Of a stretch of DNA of 64,000 nt, positions 27,517-39,010 are shown piece after piece. This DNA is from Paraburkholderia eburnea. Lineage in GTDB: Bacteria; Pseudomonadota; Gammaproteobacteria; Burkholderiales; Burkholderiaceae. The stretch's first letter is position 1; the number at the start of each line of letters is the position of its first letter. A model generated the notes under the pieces. That model searched no databases, was not told where the DNA came from, and saw nothing but the letters and a program-made list of their open reading frames with translations. The position numbers and the translations under genes were made by a program. Where the stretch lies: positions 248,001 through 312,000 of the forward strand of contig NZ_PQGA01000001.1 in the NCBI RefSeq assembly GCF_002917095.1, read 5' to 3'.

Positions 27517-27792
27517 ATGCGCTATTCGTCGCAGGTCAAACCGATCAGCTATCTCAAGGCAAACGCAGCAGAAGTGCTCGCACAACTGGCCGAGCAACGC
27601 GAGCCGCTGGTCATCACCCAGAACGGTGAAGCCAAAGCCGTCCTGCAAGACGTTGCCTCATTTGAGCAAACCCAGGAAACGCTGGCATTGCTGAAGCTTT
27701 TGGCACTCGGGAATCAGGACGTCGCAGCAGGCAAGGTGAAGCCGGCCGCCAATGTCGTCGCGCGCCTGCGAGCCAAGCGGAACGCCGGCTGA
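27517..27792 (+). CDS. Phd/YefM-family antitoxin
   Basis: A 91-residue protein starting MRYSSQVKPISYLKANAAEV, with EPLVITQNGEAKAVLQDVASF, the DNA-binding and dimerisation fold of Phd/YefM antitoxins. The C-terminal part (about 60-91) would wrap around the toxin. GGGAG upstream supports ATG 27517. Its TGA overlaps the toxin ATG by one base. It should neutralise the RelE/ParE-type toxin and repress the shared promoter. Confidence 0.9.
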   Translation: MRYSSQVKPISYLKANAAEVLAQLAEQREPLVITQNGEAKAVLQDVASFEQTQETLALLKLLALGNQDVAAGKVKPAANVVARLRAKRNAG

Positions 27793-28133
27793 TGCAGGGT
27801 GCAAGCGTGCGCTTCGACGTTCTCATGACTGAGGGCGCGGAGCATGACCTGGAGTCCATCTACGACTACATCGCCGAATTCGACTGTCCGGCCAACGCGG
27901 ACTACGTATTGGATCAGTTGAATAGCGTGCTGGAAAACCTGGCCTGCTTTCCCGAAAGAGGGAGCCATCCGAAGGAACTGATCGCCCTCGGAATCAAGGA
28001 ATATCGGCAGGCGATGTTCAAGCCTTACCGCGTAATCTATCGCGTCATCGACACGCAGATTGTCATCTACGTGATCGCCGATGGTCGGCGCGACATGCAA
28101 TCGCTGCTATCACTCAGACTGCTAGGCGCCTGA
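27792..28133 (+). CDS. RelE/ParE-family toxin
   Basis: A 113-residue RelE/ParE superfamily protein: [22 protein letters not shown] at the N-terminus, then [36 protein letters not shown], the beta-sheet core with conserved basic residues. Whether it cleaves mRNA or poisons gyrase cannot be read from sequence. Start overlaps the antitoxin stop as TGATG. Confidence 0.9.
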   Translation: MQGASVRFDVLMTEGAEHDLESIYDYIAEFDCPANADYVLDQLNSVLENLACFPERGSHPKELIALGIKEYRQAMFKPYRVIYRVIDTQIVIYVIADGRRDMQSLLSLRLLGA

Positions 28134-28206
28134 TTTTTGCCTGGACAGGCGCGCGCCAGCCCGCGTGCTATCCTCGCCACCATTCGCACACGCCCACGTT
28201 TTCAGC

Positions 28207-29124
28207 ATGTCGCTCCACGAAGATCACGCCGCGCTCGCTAACAACACGCTGCGCAATACCGCGCCGCCCGAATGGGCCGCGAAGCTCGAACTTGGCTTTG
28301 AGCTTCAGAAGACGCGCACGGCGCTCACGCATCGGCTGCACGCCGGTCCGTTGCGCGTGCAACGACCGCTCTACCCCGAAGGCGACGCGATCTGCCACGC
28401 GGTGATCGTGCATCCGCCGGCGGGCATCGCGGGCGGCGACCGGCTCGACATCGACGTGAAGGTGGGCGACGGCGCGCATGCGGTGCTCACCACGCCCGGC
28501 GCGACCAAGTGGTACAAGTCGAACGGGCGCGTCGCGCGCCAGCGCATCCATGTGCGCGTAGGCGCAGGCGCGAAGTTCGACTGGCTGCCGCAGAACAATC
28601 TCGTCTTCGATCACGCACATGCGGAACTGGACTTTGCGCTCACGCTCGCGCAAGGCGCGACGGCCATCGGCTGGGAGGCGATGCAACTGGGCCGTCAGGC
28701 CGCAGGCGAGCGCTGGTCGGCGGGCATGGTGCGCTCGCTCACGCGCGTGATTCGTGCCGCCGCGCCCGATGCCGCCACGCTCGATACGAATGAGCAACTG
28801 CTCTGGTTCGAACGTGCGCTGATCGACGCCGCCGACCCGCTGCGCGACGCGCCGCAAGGACTCGCGGGCTTTCCCGCGTTCGGCGTGCTGTGGGCGATCG
28901 GGCCTGCGTGCAACGACGCGCTCGCACAGGACCTGGCCGCGACGCTGCCCTTCGACGATGCGCTGCGTTCGGGCGCAAGCTGCGTGGCGCCGGGCGTGCT
29001 GCTCGTGCGCGTGGTCGCGCGCTCGATGGAGCCGCTGCAGAACACGCTCGCGCAATGCTGGTCACAACTGCGGCCATTCGTGCACGGCGTGCCGGGCGCA
29101 CCGCTGCGTCTGTGGACTACGTAA
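28207..29124 (+). CDS. ureD: Urease accessory protein UreD (UreH)
   Basis: UreD joins UreF and UreG on apo-urease to deliver nickel. The 305-residue protein shows [31 protein letters not shown] and [12 protein letters not shown], conserved in UreD. ATG 28207 follows the family N-terminus; a GTG 14 codons earlier is also open. ureD is separated from ureA by 301 bp that contain a sigma-54 promoter, so it may be expressed partly apart from ureABCEFG. Confidence 0.94.
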   Translation: MSLHEDHAALANNTLRNTAPPEWAAKLELGFELQKTRTALTHRLHAGPLRVQRPLYPEGDAICHAVIVHPPAGIAGGDRLDIDVKVGDGAHAVLTTPGATKWYKSNGRVARQRIHVRVGAGAKFDWLPQNNLVFDHAHAELDFALTLAQGATAIGWEAMQLGRQAAGERWSAGMVRSLTRVIRAAAPDAATLDTNEQLLWFERALIDAADPLRDAPQGLAGFPAFGVLWAIGPACNDALAQDLAATLPFDDALRSGASCVAPGVLLVRVVARSMEPLQNTLAQCWSQLRPFVHGVPGAPLRLWTT

Positions 29125-29425
29125 GCCTACGCACCATCCCGGCGCGCTCTCATGCGCCGACGCACAACATCACGTCAACAAAACGCCAATGAGGTGCAAA
29201 TTAGCCCCGCGTTTGGTGCATTCACGCTGCCCCCTTCATTGGCACAACCCTTGCTGTCAGCTTGCACGGATTCGCGCGCGCAGCGTGCGAGGCTGCAAGC
29301 TGGCCGTAACCTGGCTCCCGTAAGCTGAACTGGCGCAAACTCCGAGGGCGTGCATTCGCTTCGCATCGGCCTCGCCGGCCCGCGCGCCGGAAAATCACCC
29401 AGCACCCCGCCCAAGACCCAGAACG
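29125..29425. other. Gap between ureD and ureA with nitrogen-control elements
   Basis: This 301 bp stretch holds no credible gene. It contains the sigma-54 promoter listed separately and GGTGCA-type half-sites at 29193-29198 and 29212-29220, the latter reading TTTGGTGCA and matching an NtrC half-site. Confidence 0.6.
29240..29255 (+). promoter_or_regulatory. Sigma-54 (RpoN) promoter of ureABCEFG
   Basis: TGGCAC-AACCC-TTGCT matches the -24/-12 consensus completely. The predicted start is near 29266, about 160 bp before ureA. An NtrC half-site lies 20-30 bp upstream, closer than usual, so the true enhancer may lie further left. Confidence 0.82.
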
Positions 29426-29728
29426 ATGAAGCTCACGCCACGCGAGAAAGACAAGCTCCTGATCTTCACCGCCGCGCTGCTCGCCGAAAGGCGCCGCGCC
29501 CGCGGCCTCAAGCTCAACTACCCGGAGGCGGTCGCCTTCATCAGCGCGGCGCTGATGGAAGCCGCCCGTGACGGCAAGACCGTCGCCGAGGTCATGCACT
29601 ACGGCACCACGCTGCTCACGCGCGACGACGTGATGGACGGCGTGCCCGAGATGATCCCCGACATCCAGGTCGAAGCCACCTTCCCCGACGGCACCAAGCT
29701 CGTCACCGTCCATCATCCGATTCCTTGA
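29426..29728 (+). CDS. ureA: Urease gamma subunit
   Basis: A 100-residue protein beginning [20 protein letters not shown] and containing [24 protein letters not shown] and [21 protein letters not shown], the full-length UreA pattern. It is one of three subunits of the nickel urease that hydrolyses urea to ammonia and carbamate. ureB follows after 17 bp. Confidence 0.97.
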   Translation: MKLTPREKDKLLIFTAALLAERRRARGLKLNYPEAVAFISAALMEAARDGKTVAEVMHYGTTLLTRDDVMDGVPEMIPDIQVEATFPDGTKLVTVHHPIP

Positions 29729-29745
29729 GTCGGGAGGAGCCACTC

Positions 29746-30051
29746 ATGATCCCCGGCGAAATGCTCATCGACGAAGGCGAAATCGAACTCAACGCGGGCC
29801 GCGAAACCGTAACCGTGACGGTTGCGAACACGGGCGATCGTCCCGTGCAGATCGGCTCGCACTTTCACTTTTACGAAGTCAACGACGCGCTGGCGTTCGA
29901 CCGTGAGGCCGCGCGCGGCTTTCGCCTGAACATCGCGGCGGGCACCGCCGTGCGTTTCGAGCCCGGCCAGGAGCGCACCGTCGAACTGGTCGCGCTCGCA
30001 GGCGAGCGCGCCGTCTACGGCTTCAGCGGCAAGGTGATGGGCCCGCTCTGA
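29746..30051 (+). CDS. ureB: Urease beta subunit
   Basis: A 101-residue protein starting [20 protein letters not shown], with [19 protein letters not shown] and a FSGKVMGPL end, typical of UreB. I chose ATG 29746 because GGGAGGAG lies 6 bp upstream; the open frame starts earlier at a TTG. Confidence 0.97.
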   Translation: MIPGEMLIDEGEIELNAGRETVTVTVANTGDRPVQIGSHFHFYEVNDALAFDREAARGFRLNIAAGTAVRFEPGQERTVELVALAGERAVYGFSGKVMGPL

Positions 30052-30094
30052 GCGGCACGCCCACCTCACGTTTCGAATTCATCAGGATTCCGAT

Positions 30095-31801
<1,707 letters not shown>

Positions 31802-31816
31802 GTTTGATGCACTGAT

Positions 31817-32470
31817 ATGCGTACGATCGACAAACGACTCACCGCGAAGCTCGCGAGCGTGCTGGTGAAGCGCGCGCCCACGCTCACGCTGCCGTACGAC
31901 ATGCGCTGCAAGAGCCGCTTCGCGGCCACGCTCGATAGCGGCGAGGAAGTGGGCGTGGTGCTGCCGCGCGGCACCATCCTGCGCGAGGGCGACATGCTGG
32001 TCGCCGACGATGGCGGCCTCGTGCGCGTGATCGCGGCGGCGCAAAGCGTGCTGCGCGTGCGCGCGCCCGACCGGCTCACGCTCACGCGCGCGGCGTACCA
32101 TCTGGGCAACCGCCACACGCCCGTGGAAGTGGGCATCGACGAACTGAAGCTCGAAGCCGATCCGGTGCTCGAAGACATGCTCAAGCGCCTGGGCGCGCAG
32201 GTCGAGCGCGCGGAACTGCCGTTCCAGCCCGAATCCGGCGCGTACGGCGGCGGTCATCGGCATGGTCACGACGAGACTTTCGCGGAGGACTACGCGCTCG
32301 CGCAACGCGTGTTCGACGAGCATCACGGCCACGCGCACGATCACGGTCATGCACACGATCACGCGCATGGTCACGATCATTCGCACGATCACGACCACGG
32401 CCCCGACTGCGGCCACGATCACGCGCATTGCGACGGCCACGCTCACGATCACAGCCATGAACATCGCTGA
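31817..32470 (+). CDS. ureE: Urease accessory protein UreE with His-rich tail
   Basis: UreE is the nickel metallochaperone that hands Ni2+ to UreG. The 217-residue protein has the N-terminal peptide-binding-like domain and a metal-binding domain (about 75-150), then a C-terminal tail of about 50 residues dominated by His-Asp-His-Gly repeats. Such a tail can store several nickel ions. The end of the gene overlaps ureF by 14 bp. Confidence 0.95.
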   Translation: MRTIDKRLTAKLASVLVKRAPTLTLPYDMRCKSRFAATLDSGEEVGVVLPRGTILREGDMLVADDGGLVRVIAAAQSVLRVRAPDRLTLTRAAYHLGNRHTPVEVGIDELKLEADPVLEDMLKRLGAQVERAELPFQPESGAYGGGHRHGHDETFAEDYALAQRVFDEHHGHAHDHGHAHDHAHGHDHSHDHDHGPDCGHDHAHCDGHAHDHSHEHR

Positions 32471-33146
32471 ACTCACGGCGCTGCTGCATCTCGCATCGCC
32501 CGCGCTGCCGATCGGCGCGTTCAGCTATTCGCAGGGACTCGAAGCGGCCATCGATGTCGGCCTGATCGCCGGCGCCGACGATGCCGCGCACTGGATCGCC
32601 AATGGCCTCGCCAACGTGCTCGCGCCTGGCGAACTGCCGTTCATCGCGCATCAACTCGAACGCTGGCGCGCTCACGATACGCAGTCCACACAAGCACTGC
32701 TCGACGCCAACGCCGAATTCATCGCCAGCCGCGAATCAGCCGAGTTGCGCCGCGAAACCGCGCAGATGGGCTGGTCGCTGCGTCAGTTGTGCGCGCAACT
32801 TGAATGGGGCGATGCCGAACGGCGCACCACGCTCGAACGCATGACGCCGATTGCGCAGCCCACGGCCTTCGCTTTCGCGGCGTGGGCGCACGATGCGTCA
32901 ACGCAAGCGACGCTCGCGGCCTACGCATTCAGTTGGGTCGAGAACCAGACGGCGGCCGCGCTCAAGGCCGTGCCGCTCGGCCAGCTCGCGGGCCAGCGCA
33001 TCGTGGTGGCGCTGCGGCCCAGAATCGAAGACGCGGTTGCGCGCGCGCTCGCCACGCCGCCCGACGCGCTCAACACCTTCGCGCCGCAGCTCGGCATTCT
33101 GTCCGCGCGGCACGAATCACAATACTCGCGGCTATTCCGCTCCTGA
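32457..33146 (+). CDS. ureF: Urease accessory protein UreF
   Basis: A 229-residue all-helical protein with the UreF N-terminus [21 protein letters not shown]. It bridges UreD and UreG in the nickel insertion complex. The start lies within the His-rich end of ureE and overlaps it by 14 bp in another frame; the longer upstream open frame is only a shadow of that His tail. Confidence 0.95.
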   Translation: MNIAELTALLHLASPALPIGAFSYSQGLEAAIDVGLIAGADDAAHWIANGLANVLAPGELPFIAHQLERWRAHDTQSTQALLDANAEFIASRESAELRRETAQMGWSLRQLCAQLEWGDAERRTTLERMTPIAQPTAFAFAAWAHDASTQATLAAYAFSWVENQTAAALKAVPLGQLAGQRIVVALRPRIEDAVARALATPPDALNTFAPQLGILSARHESQYSRLFRS

Positions 33147-33177
33147 CGCTCCTGACCTCATCCGCATCGCAAGACTC

Positions 33178-33807
33178 ATGAACCTCAAACGCACGAAGAA
33201 ACTGCCGCCGCTGCGCGTCGGCGTCGGCGGCCCGGTCGGCTCCGGCAAAACCACGCTGCTCGAAATGCTCTGCAAGGCCATGCGCGAGCGCTACGACCTC
33301 GTCGCCATCACGAACGACATCTACACGAAGGAAGACCAGCGCCTGCTGACCGTCGCGGGCGCCCTGCCCGCCGAGCGCATCATGGGCGTGGAAACGGGCG
33401 GCTGCCCGCACACCGCGATCCGCGAGGACGCCTCGATCAACCTCGAAGCCGTCGATCAGATGCTCACGCGCTTTCCGGATGCCGATATCGTCTTTATCGA
33501 ATCGGGCGGCGACAATCTCGCGGCCACCTTCAGCCCCGAACTTTCGGACCTGACGATTTACGTGATCGACGTGGCGGGCGGCGAGAAGATTCCGCGCAAG
33601 GGCGGCCCCGGCATCACGAAGTCGGACCTGCTCGTCATCAACAAGACCGATCTCGCGCCGTTCGTGGGCGCGAATCTCGATGTGATGGCGTCGGATGCGA
33701 AGAAGATGCGCGGCGAGCGCCCCTTCGTGATGTGCAATCTCAAGGCGCTCGACGGCCTCGATCAGGTGATTGCCTTCATCGAAAAGAAGGGACTGCTGGT
33801 CGGCTGA
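33178..33807 (+). CDS. ureG: Urease accessory GTPase UreG
   Basis: A 209-residue SIMIBI-class GTPase that couples GTP hydrolysis to nickel delivery. The P-loop is [15 protein letters not shown], followed by [28 protein letters not shown] (the Cys-Pro-His nickel site) and [14 protein letters not shown] 33178 begins the conserved sequence. It ends 13 bp before the convergent waaA. Confidence 0.97.
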   Translation: MNLKRTKKLPPLRVGVGGPVGSGKTTLLEMLCKAMRERYDLVAITNDIYTKEDQRLLTVAGALPAERIMGVETGGCPHTAIREDASINLEAVDQMLTRFPDADIVFIESGGDNLAATFSPELSDLTIYVIDVAGGEKIPRKGGPGITKSDLLVINKTDLAPFVGANLDVMASDAKKMRGERPFVMCNLKALDGLDQVIAFIEKKGLLVG

Positions 33808-33820
33808 TGACTTCGGCAGC

Positions 33821-35146
33821 TTAAAGATCGAGCGACGCCGAGGCCTGCTCGGGCAGCAGCGTGGTGAGCACATCCACGGTGCGCTCGGTCGCGCCACGGT
33901 GGCGTGCCGCGAAGGCGGAGGCCGCCGCGCCCATCGTCACGCGGCGCGGCTTGTCTTCGAAGAGTTCGCGCAAGGCGACGGCGAGGCCCGCGGGATCCTG
34001 GACCTGCAGCGCCGCGCCCGCTGCCACTGCATCGGCAGTCGCCTGCGTGAAGTTGAATACGTGCGGCCCGATCAGCACCGGCGTGCCCACGGCGCAGGCT
34101 TCGATCAGATTCTGGCCGCCCAGCGGCAACAAACTCCCGCCGATAAACGCGAGATCGGCGGCCGCATAGTACGCACCCATCTCGCCCATCGAATCGCCGA
34201 GCAGCACATTCACGTCCTGGGGCAAGGCGCGCACGTTCGTCTGCACGTCCACCGCATTCGCAGCCGGCGCCCATTGCGAGCGCCGTTCGAGCTTGAAGTT
34301 CCTGCGCGCAACCAGCGCGGCGACTTCGTCGAAACGCTGCGGATGACGCGGCACGAGAATCAGCAGCGCGTCGGGCACCTTCAGCGCGGCGAACGCGTCC
34401 AGCACGAGTTCCTCCTCGCCTTCGCGCGTGCTCGCCGCGACCCACACGGGCCGCGCGCCGATCGCACGGCGCCAGTCGCGCCCGCGCGCGACGAGTCCAG
34501 GCGGGCTCGCCATATCGAACTTGAGATTGCCCAGCACCGCCACGTTGCGCGCGCCGAGCGCAGCCAGACGCTGCGCATCGGCCGGACTTTGCGCCAGCAC
34601 GCGTGTGAAGCCGCCGAACACCTCGCGCGCGCGCGCGCCGAACTTCGCCGCACGCTTGAACGAGCGCGCCGACATGCGCGCGTTGGTCAGCACGAGCGGC
34701 ACGTCGGCGCGTTTGCATTCGTCGATCAGCGTCGGCCATACCTCGGTCTCCATCACGAGACCGAGCGAGGGACGCCACGTGCGCAGAAAGCGCCGCACGG
34801 CGCCCGGCATGTCGTAGGGCAGATAGCAGCGCAGCACGCGCTCGCCGAACAGTTGCTCGCCGGTCGCACGCCCGCCCGGCGTCATGTGCGTGAGCAGGAT
34901 GCGCGCGTCGGGACGCGCCGCCAGCAGCGCATCGACGAGCGGCTGCGCGGCACGCGTCTCGCCCACCGACACGGCATGCACCCAGATCAGCGGCGTGTCG
35001 TCCTCGGGCAGGCGCCCGGCGCTGTGTCCAAAGCGCTCGCAGACGTGCTCGCGATAACCGCGCTCGCGCCGCGAGCGGATCATCAGACGCAGCACCGCGA
35101 GCGGCGCGATCAGCCACCAGGCCGCGCGATAAATGGCCCTTAGCAT
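33821..35146 (-). CDS. waaA: Kdo transferase (lipid A Kdo transferase)
   Basis: WaaA attaches Kdo residues to lipid IVA, beginning the LPS core. The 441-residue inner-membrane protein has an N-terminal hydrophobic anchor (about 6-24) and catalytic E63 in HAVSVGETRAA, then METEVWPTL and GGSLLPLGGQNLIEACAVG, all standard in the family. It is downstream of kdoO by 46 bp on the same strand. Confidence 0.96.
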   Translation of the reverse strand: MLRAIYRAAWWLIAPLAVLRLMIRSRRERGYREHVCERFGHSAGRLPEDDTPLIWVHAVSVGETRAAQPLVDALLAARPDARILLTHMTPGGRATGEQLFGERVLRCYLPYDMPGAVRRFLRTWRPSLGLVMETEVWPTLIDECKRADVPLVLTNARMSARSFKRAAKFGARAREVFGGFTRVLAQSPADAQRLAALGARNVAVLGNLKFDMASPPGLVARGRDWRRAIGARPVWVAASTREGEEELVLDAFAALKVPDALLILVPRHPQRFDEVAALVARRNFKLERRSQWAPAANAVDVQTNVRALPQDVNVLLGDSMGEMGAYYAAADLAFIGGSLLPLGGQNLIEACAVGTPVLIGPHVFNFTQATADAVAAGAALQVQDPAGLAVALRELFEDKPRRVTMGAAASAFAARHRGATERTVDVLTTLLPEQASASLDL

Positions 35147-35192
35147 CGGGCCTCCGCGCGGGCTTCGGGTGCGCTCGTGCTCATCGTCGATA

Positions 35193-36077
35193 TCAAACCA
35201 GTTCCTTGCCCTTGAGGCGTTGCAGGATGCCGAGCGGCGCCCATTCCGGATGCACCATGTCTTTCGCGGGCAGGAAGAAGGTCTGTTCCATCATGAACTG
35301 GCCGGACATGACCGCATGCGAGGTGTGATCGGAGAAGCACACCCAGACCGAACCGGGCGGAAAGCCGATGGTCTCCTGCGGGCAGACCTTTTGATACTCC
35401 AGGTCGGCCTTCATGCCGTCGTGCAGATTGAGCATCAGGTGGTCGTACTCGCTGCGCGGCGACTTGGTGATGTGCAGCAGGTTTTGCAGCCACGCCGAGC
35501 CTGGCATCTGTGGCTTGATGTTGGGCAGGAAGCGCTTCGCCATGTCCTCGAACGGCTCGCCCACGCGCCACACGCGCGGCGCACCGTTCGGGTTCACGTT
35601 GGTGAACACGCGCAGAATGCGCTCGCCGTAGTTCGGGCGCGACGGAAAAGCGTCCACATGCAGGCGCGAATCGTCCTTGCGCCACGAGGTCTCGCGCGTT
35701 TCCACCTGATGCAGGCGCAGGCTCGTGGGCGCGACGCGCAGCTTGCCGGTGTACTCGGGAAAGAGACCGTCGACGAGCGAGCGCGCACAGGCCTGGTAAC
35801 GCGCGATCAGCGCGCGCACCGCCGACTGCTGCACGGTGTCGCCGAGCACGCCATGCAGCGCGCCGCCGTTCGGATCGAGGCTGATGTTCTTGCGCTTGGG
35901 ATCGGCGATCGCCGGATCGAGCAGCGCGCGCTCGCCGCCTTCGATCGGGAATTCCAGCTTGGGGAAGTACAGCACCTTGCCCTGCTCGACGGCGTCGAGC
36001 AGTTGCTCGCGCGGCATCGGCAAAGACTGCCCTTGCCAGTCGGCGGAAGTGATTTCGATGATCTGGGATTCGTTCAT
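35193..36077 (-). CDS. kdoO: Kdo 3-hydroxylase (Fe2+/2-oxoglutarate dioxygenase)
   Basis: A 294-residue Kdo_hydroxy family protein. KdoO, described in Burkholderia ambifaria and Yersinia pestis, hydroxylates the outer Kdo of the LPS core to D-glycero-D-talo-octulosonate (Ko). The probable iron ligands are H140 and D142 (LHVDAFPSRP) and H254 in HTSHAVMSGQF. Its place directly before waaA matches those species. This suggests core LPS carrying Ko, which is an inference from the family. Confidence 0.88.
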   Translation of the reverse strand: MNESQIIEITSADWQGQSLPMPREQLLDAVEQGKVLYFPKLEFPIEGGERALLDPAIADPKRKNISLDPNGGALHGVLGDTVQQSAVRALIARYQACARSLVDGLFPEYTGKLRVAPTSLRLHQVETRETSWRKDDSRLHVDAFPSRPNYGERILRVFTNVNPNGAPRVWRVGEPFEDMAKRFLPNIKPQMPGSAWLQNLLHITKSPRSEYDHLMLNLHDGMKADLEYQKVCPQETIGFPPGSVWVCFSDHTSHAVMSGQFMMEQTFFLPAKDMVHPEWAPLGILQRLKGKELV

Positions 36078-36375
36078 GGTCGCCCCTGGAAGCGATGGAT
36101 CTGGATGCCTGGCGGGCGGCTCCGGTCTGGTCCGGCGCGGCGTCGCGTGCGACGCTCACTGCGCCCGAGGCTCTAGTGCGCGCTGCGGCATCCGCTGTTG
36201 CGTCATGCCTGGCTATTCACGCAAGCCGTGCAGGCCGGGCGCCGCGCGCGCCGACCCTTATACCGTGCGAGCAACACGGCGCGCCTTGATGCGCCGCAGC
36301 CGGTCAGGCCTTTCCGACGATGAAGCTGGAGCACGTTGCCGCACCCCGCACGCTAACCTCACAGCGCAACGCGCC
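36078..36375. other. Gap between waaC and kdoO
   Basis: This 298 bp stretch has no open frame that looks coding on the minus strand. It is GC-rich. No terminator or promoter could be assigned. Its size suggests that kdoO-waaA have their own promoter. Confidence 0.4.
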
Positions 36376-37377
36376 TCACAGCAGGCCGAAGCCCGCGAGC
36401 GCGCTCTTGACCTGGGCCAGCGTGGGCGGCTGCCCTGCGGTGCCGAGGTTGACGACATTCGGCGACCAGTAGCCGCCGGTGCGCCAGGCGGTCGCGAAAT
36501 TGTACAACTCGACGGTCGGGCGCTTCAGCGCCGCCGCGATGTGCACGAGGCCGGTATCGACGCCCACGGTCGCAGCCGCGCCGTCGATCAGGCCGACCAC
36601 GGCGGGCAGCGAGAGCTTCGGCGGCACGATGGCCGCTTCGCCGAACTCGCGCGCGAGGCGCTCGCTGGTCGCGCGCTCGGCGTCGCTGCCCCACGGCAGC
36701 ACGAGCGAGGCGCCACGGCGCACCAGCGCCTGGCCCAGCTCGATCCAGTGGGCGTCGGGCCATTGCTTGTCGGCGCGAGACGTTGCGTGCACGAACACCA
36801 CATAGGGCACCGGCAGGTTCAGGCCGACGCCCGCGAGCGCCTGCGCGGCGCGGTAAGTGTCGATACCGAAGTCGATGTCGTCCTGGATCGACGGCGGCGG
36901 CAATTCGAGCGCGCCCGCCACCAGTTGGCGCGTGCGCTCGACCACGTGGGTGCGCGGCTCGATGCGAATCGACCTGTCGTAGAAGAAGCGCACGGGCCAT
37001 TCGTAGCCCGCGCCGTCGGTGCGGTTGCCCAGACCGACGAGCGGACCACGTGCCCAGCTCGCGACCCACGCGGTCTTGATAAGCCCCTGGCAGTCGATCA
37101 CGAGGTCGTATTTTTCGGCGGCAAGCGCGCGGCGGAACGCGCCAATCTCGCGCCAGTTGGCTGCCGACAGCAGCCGCTTGCGCCAGCGCCGCAGCGAAAA
37201 CGGAATCGCTCGACGCACGCCGTGGACCAGCTCGACGAGCGACTGGAAGCTTTCCTCGACGAGCCAGTCGATCTGCGCGTCGGGATACCGCCGCCGGATG
37301 TCGGCGATGGCGGGCATGTTGTGGACGACGTCGCCAAGCGACGACACGCGCACGATGAGGATCTTTTGCACGCTCAA
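36376..37377 (-). CDS. waaC: LPS heptosyltransferase I
   Basis: A 333-residue GT9 enzyme that adds the first heptose to Kdo2-lipid A. It begins MSVQKILIVRVSSLGDVVHNM, whose Asp lies where GT9 has a conserved catalytic residue, and contains FVHATSRADKQWPDAHW and GVDTGLVHIAAALKRPTVEL in the nucleotide-sugar-binding half. Length is typical. Confidence 0.94.
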   Translation of the reverse strand: MSVQKILIVRVSSLGDVVHNMPAIADIRRRYPDAQIDWLVEESFQSLVELVHGVRRAIPFSLRRWRKRLLSAANWREIGAFRRALAAEKYDLVIDCQGLIKTAWVASWARGPLVGLGNRTDGAGYEWPVRFFYDRSIRIEPRTHVVERTRQLVAGALELPPPSIQDDIDFGIDTYRAAQALAGVGLNLPVPYVVFVHATSRADKQWPDAHWIELGQALVRRGASLVLPWGSDAERATSERLAREFGEAAIVPPKLSLPAVVGLIDGAAATVGVDTGLVHIAAALKRPTVELYNFATAWRTGGYWSPNVVNLGTAGQPPTLAQVKSALAGFGLL

Positions 37378-37584
37378 GGCAAACTCGGGGCTGATTCAGG
37401 CGGACGGGTTAAAAGGTGCGCAATTTTAGCGCGCCGCAGGGAGTTAGGCGAAAAAGCGGGGAGAATGTGCGGATATCACCGCCAGAACTGCCTTCCTCAC
37501 CCTTTCACGGCAAAAAGCGGGCGCTGCAAACGCCGCGGCGCCGGGCGGGGAAACCGCACGGCGCCGCTTTGACTTCAAATCAAA

Positions 37585-37605
37585 CGCTTGACTGACGATC
37601 AAGCG
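37585..37605. terminator. Hairpin downstream of the phosphomannomutase gene
   Basis: Perfect 7-bp arms (CGCTTGA / TCAAGCG) around a 7-base loop lie 10 bp past the stop codon of the leftward mutase gene. Only a mixed T-rich stretch follows on that strand. Confidence 0.45.
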
Positions 37606-37615
37606 CCTGCAAAAC

Positions 37616-39010
37616 CTAGAACGGCAGCTTCGCGTCCGGCTTTTCGGCGAGGATCACGCGCTTGAAGTCGGACTGGATACGCGCAAGCGCCGCGTCGTTG
37701 TCCGCTTCGAAACGCATCACGACCACCGGCGTGGTGTTCGACGAGCGCGCGAGACCGAAGCCGTCCGGGTACTCCACGCGCAGGCCGTCGATGGTGATGA
37801 CTTCGTCGGCGCCCGTGAATTTCGCATTCTGCTGAAGCTTCGCGATCAGCGCGAAGTTTTCGCCTTCTTCCAGCTTCAGTTGCAGCTCCGGCGTGGCCGT
37901 GGAGTTCGGCAGATCGTTGAGCAGCTTGCTCGGGTCCTGCACGCGCGCGAGGATTTCCAGCAGGCGCGCGCCCGTGTAGAGGCCGTCGTCGAAGCCGTAC
38001 CAGCGGTCCTTGAAGAACACGTGGCCGCTCATTTCGCCCGCCAGCGGCGCGCCGGTTTCACGCAGCTTCGCCTTCACGAGCGAGTGGCCCGTCTTCCACA
38101 TCAGCGGCTCGCCGCCCTTGGCCTTCACCCATTTGGCCAGATTACGCGTGCACTTCACGTCGTAAATGATCTGCTTACCGGGATTGCGCGAGAGCACTTC
38201 CTCGGCGAACAGCATCAACTGGCGATCCGGATAGATGATCTGGCCGTCCTTGGTCACCACGCCCAGACGGTCGCCGTCGCCGTCGAACGCGAAGCCGATT
38301 TCGGCGTCCGTTTCCTTGAGCGCGCGGATCACGTCCTGGAGGTTTTCCGGATGCGCCGGGTCCGGGTGGTGGTTCGGGAAGTTGCCGTCCACTTCCGTGA
38401 ACAGCTCGACCAGTTCGCAGCCCATTGCCTTGAACAGGCGCGGCGCGAGTTCACCCGCCACGCCGTTGCCGGTATCGACCACGATCTTCAGCGGCCGCGC
38501 GAGCTTCACGTCGCCGACGATGCGCGCGATGTATTCATCGGCGATGTCGTAATCGGCATAGGTGCCCGCGCCGGTTTCGAAACGTTGGTCGACGATGCGT
38601 TGATAAAGCGCCTGGATCTGCTCGCCGTAAATGGCCTTACCGCGCAGGACCATCTTGAAGCCGTTGTAGTCGGGCGGGTTGTGGCTGCCCGTCACGACGA
38701 TGCAGGAATCGACGCTGCGCTCGCCCGTGGGCAGATTCAGCGGCACGCTGGCCGCGAAATAGCCAACCGGCGTGGGGACCATGCCCACGTTGACGACGTC
38801 CACGCCCGCAGCGCGCAGGCCGTCGGCAAGTGCCGCCGAAAGATCGGGACCCGAGAGGCGGCCGTCGCGAGCGATCACCACGGCGTCGCCGCCCTGCGCA
38901 CGCACCTCGCTGCCGAATGCCTGACCGATCGCGCGCGCCGTAGCCGTGTCGAGCGTCTTGCCGATCACGCCGCGAATGTCATAGGCCTTGAAAATCGATT
39001 GAGAAATCAT
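37616..39010 (-). CDS. Phosphomannomutase/phosphoglucomutase
   Basis: A 464-residue alpha-D-phosphohexomutase of the AlgC type, interconverting hexose 1- and 6-phosphates for LPS and capsule sugar nucleotides. The phosphoserine is S109 (VVTGSHNPPDYNGFK), the metal loop is D243-D247 (FDGDGDRLG), and EMSGHVFF supplies sugar contacts. I chose ATG 39010 at MISQSIFKAYDIRG; the frame is open further. Mannose and glucose preference cannot be told from sequence. Confidence 0.93.
   Translation of the reverse strand: MISQSIFKAYDIRGVIGKTLDTATARAIGQAFGSEVRAQGGDAVVIARDGRLSGPDLSAALADGLRAAGVDVVNVGMVPTPVGYFAASVPLNLPTGERSVDSCIVVTGSHNPPDYNGFKMVLRGKAIYGEQIQALYQRIVDQRFETGAGTYADYDIADEYIARIVGDVKLARPLKIVVDTGNGVAGELAPRLFKAMGCELVELFTEVDGNFPNHHPDPAHPENLQDVIRALKETDAEIGFAFDGDGDRLGVVTKDGQIIYPDRQLMLFAEEVLSRNPGKQIIYDVKCTRNLAKWVKAKGGEPLMWKTGHSLVKAKLRETGAPLAGEMSGHVFFKDRWYGFDDGLYTGARLLEILARVQDPSKLLNDLPNSTATPELQLKLEEGENFALIAKLQQNAKFTGADEVITIDGLRVEYPDGFGLARSSNTTPVVVMRFEADNDAALARIQSDFKRVILAEKPDAKLPF

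Noticed and set aside
32320..32470. Short repeats that could suggest a CRISPR-like or satellite array
   Set aside because: They are the His-Asp-His-Gly codons of the UreE tail, in frame and without spacers.
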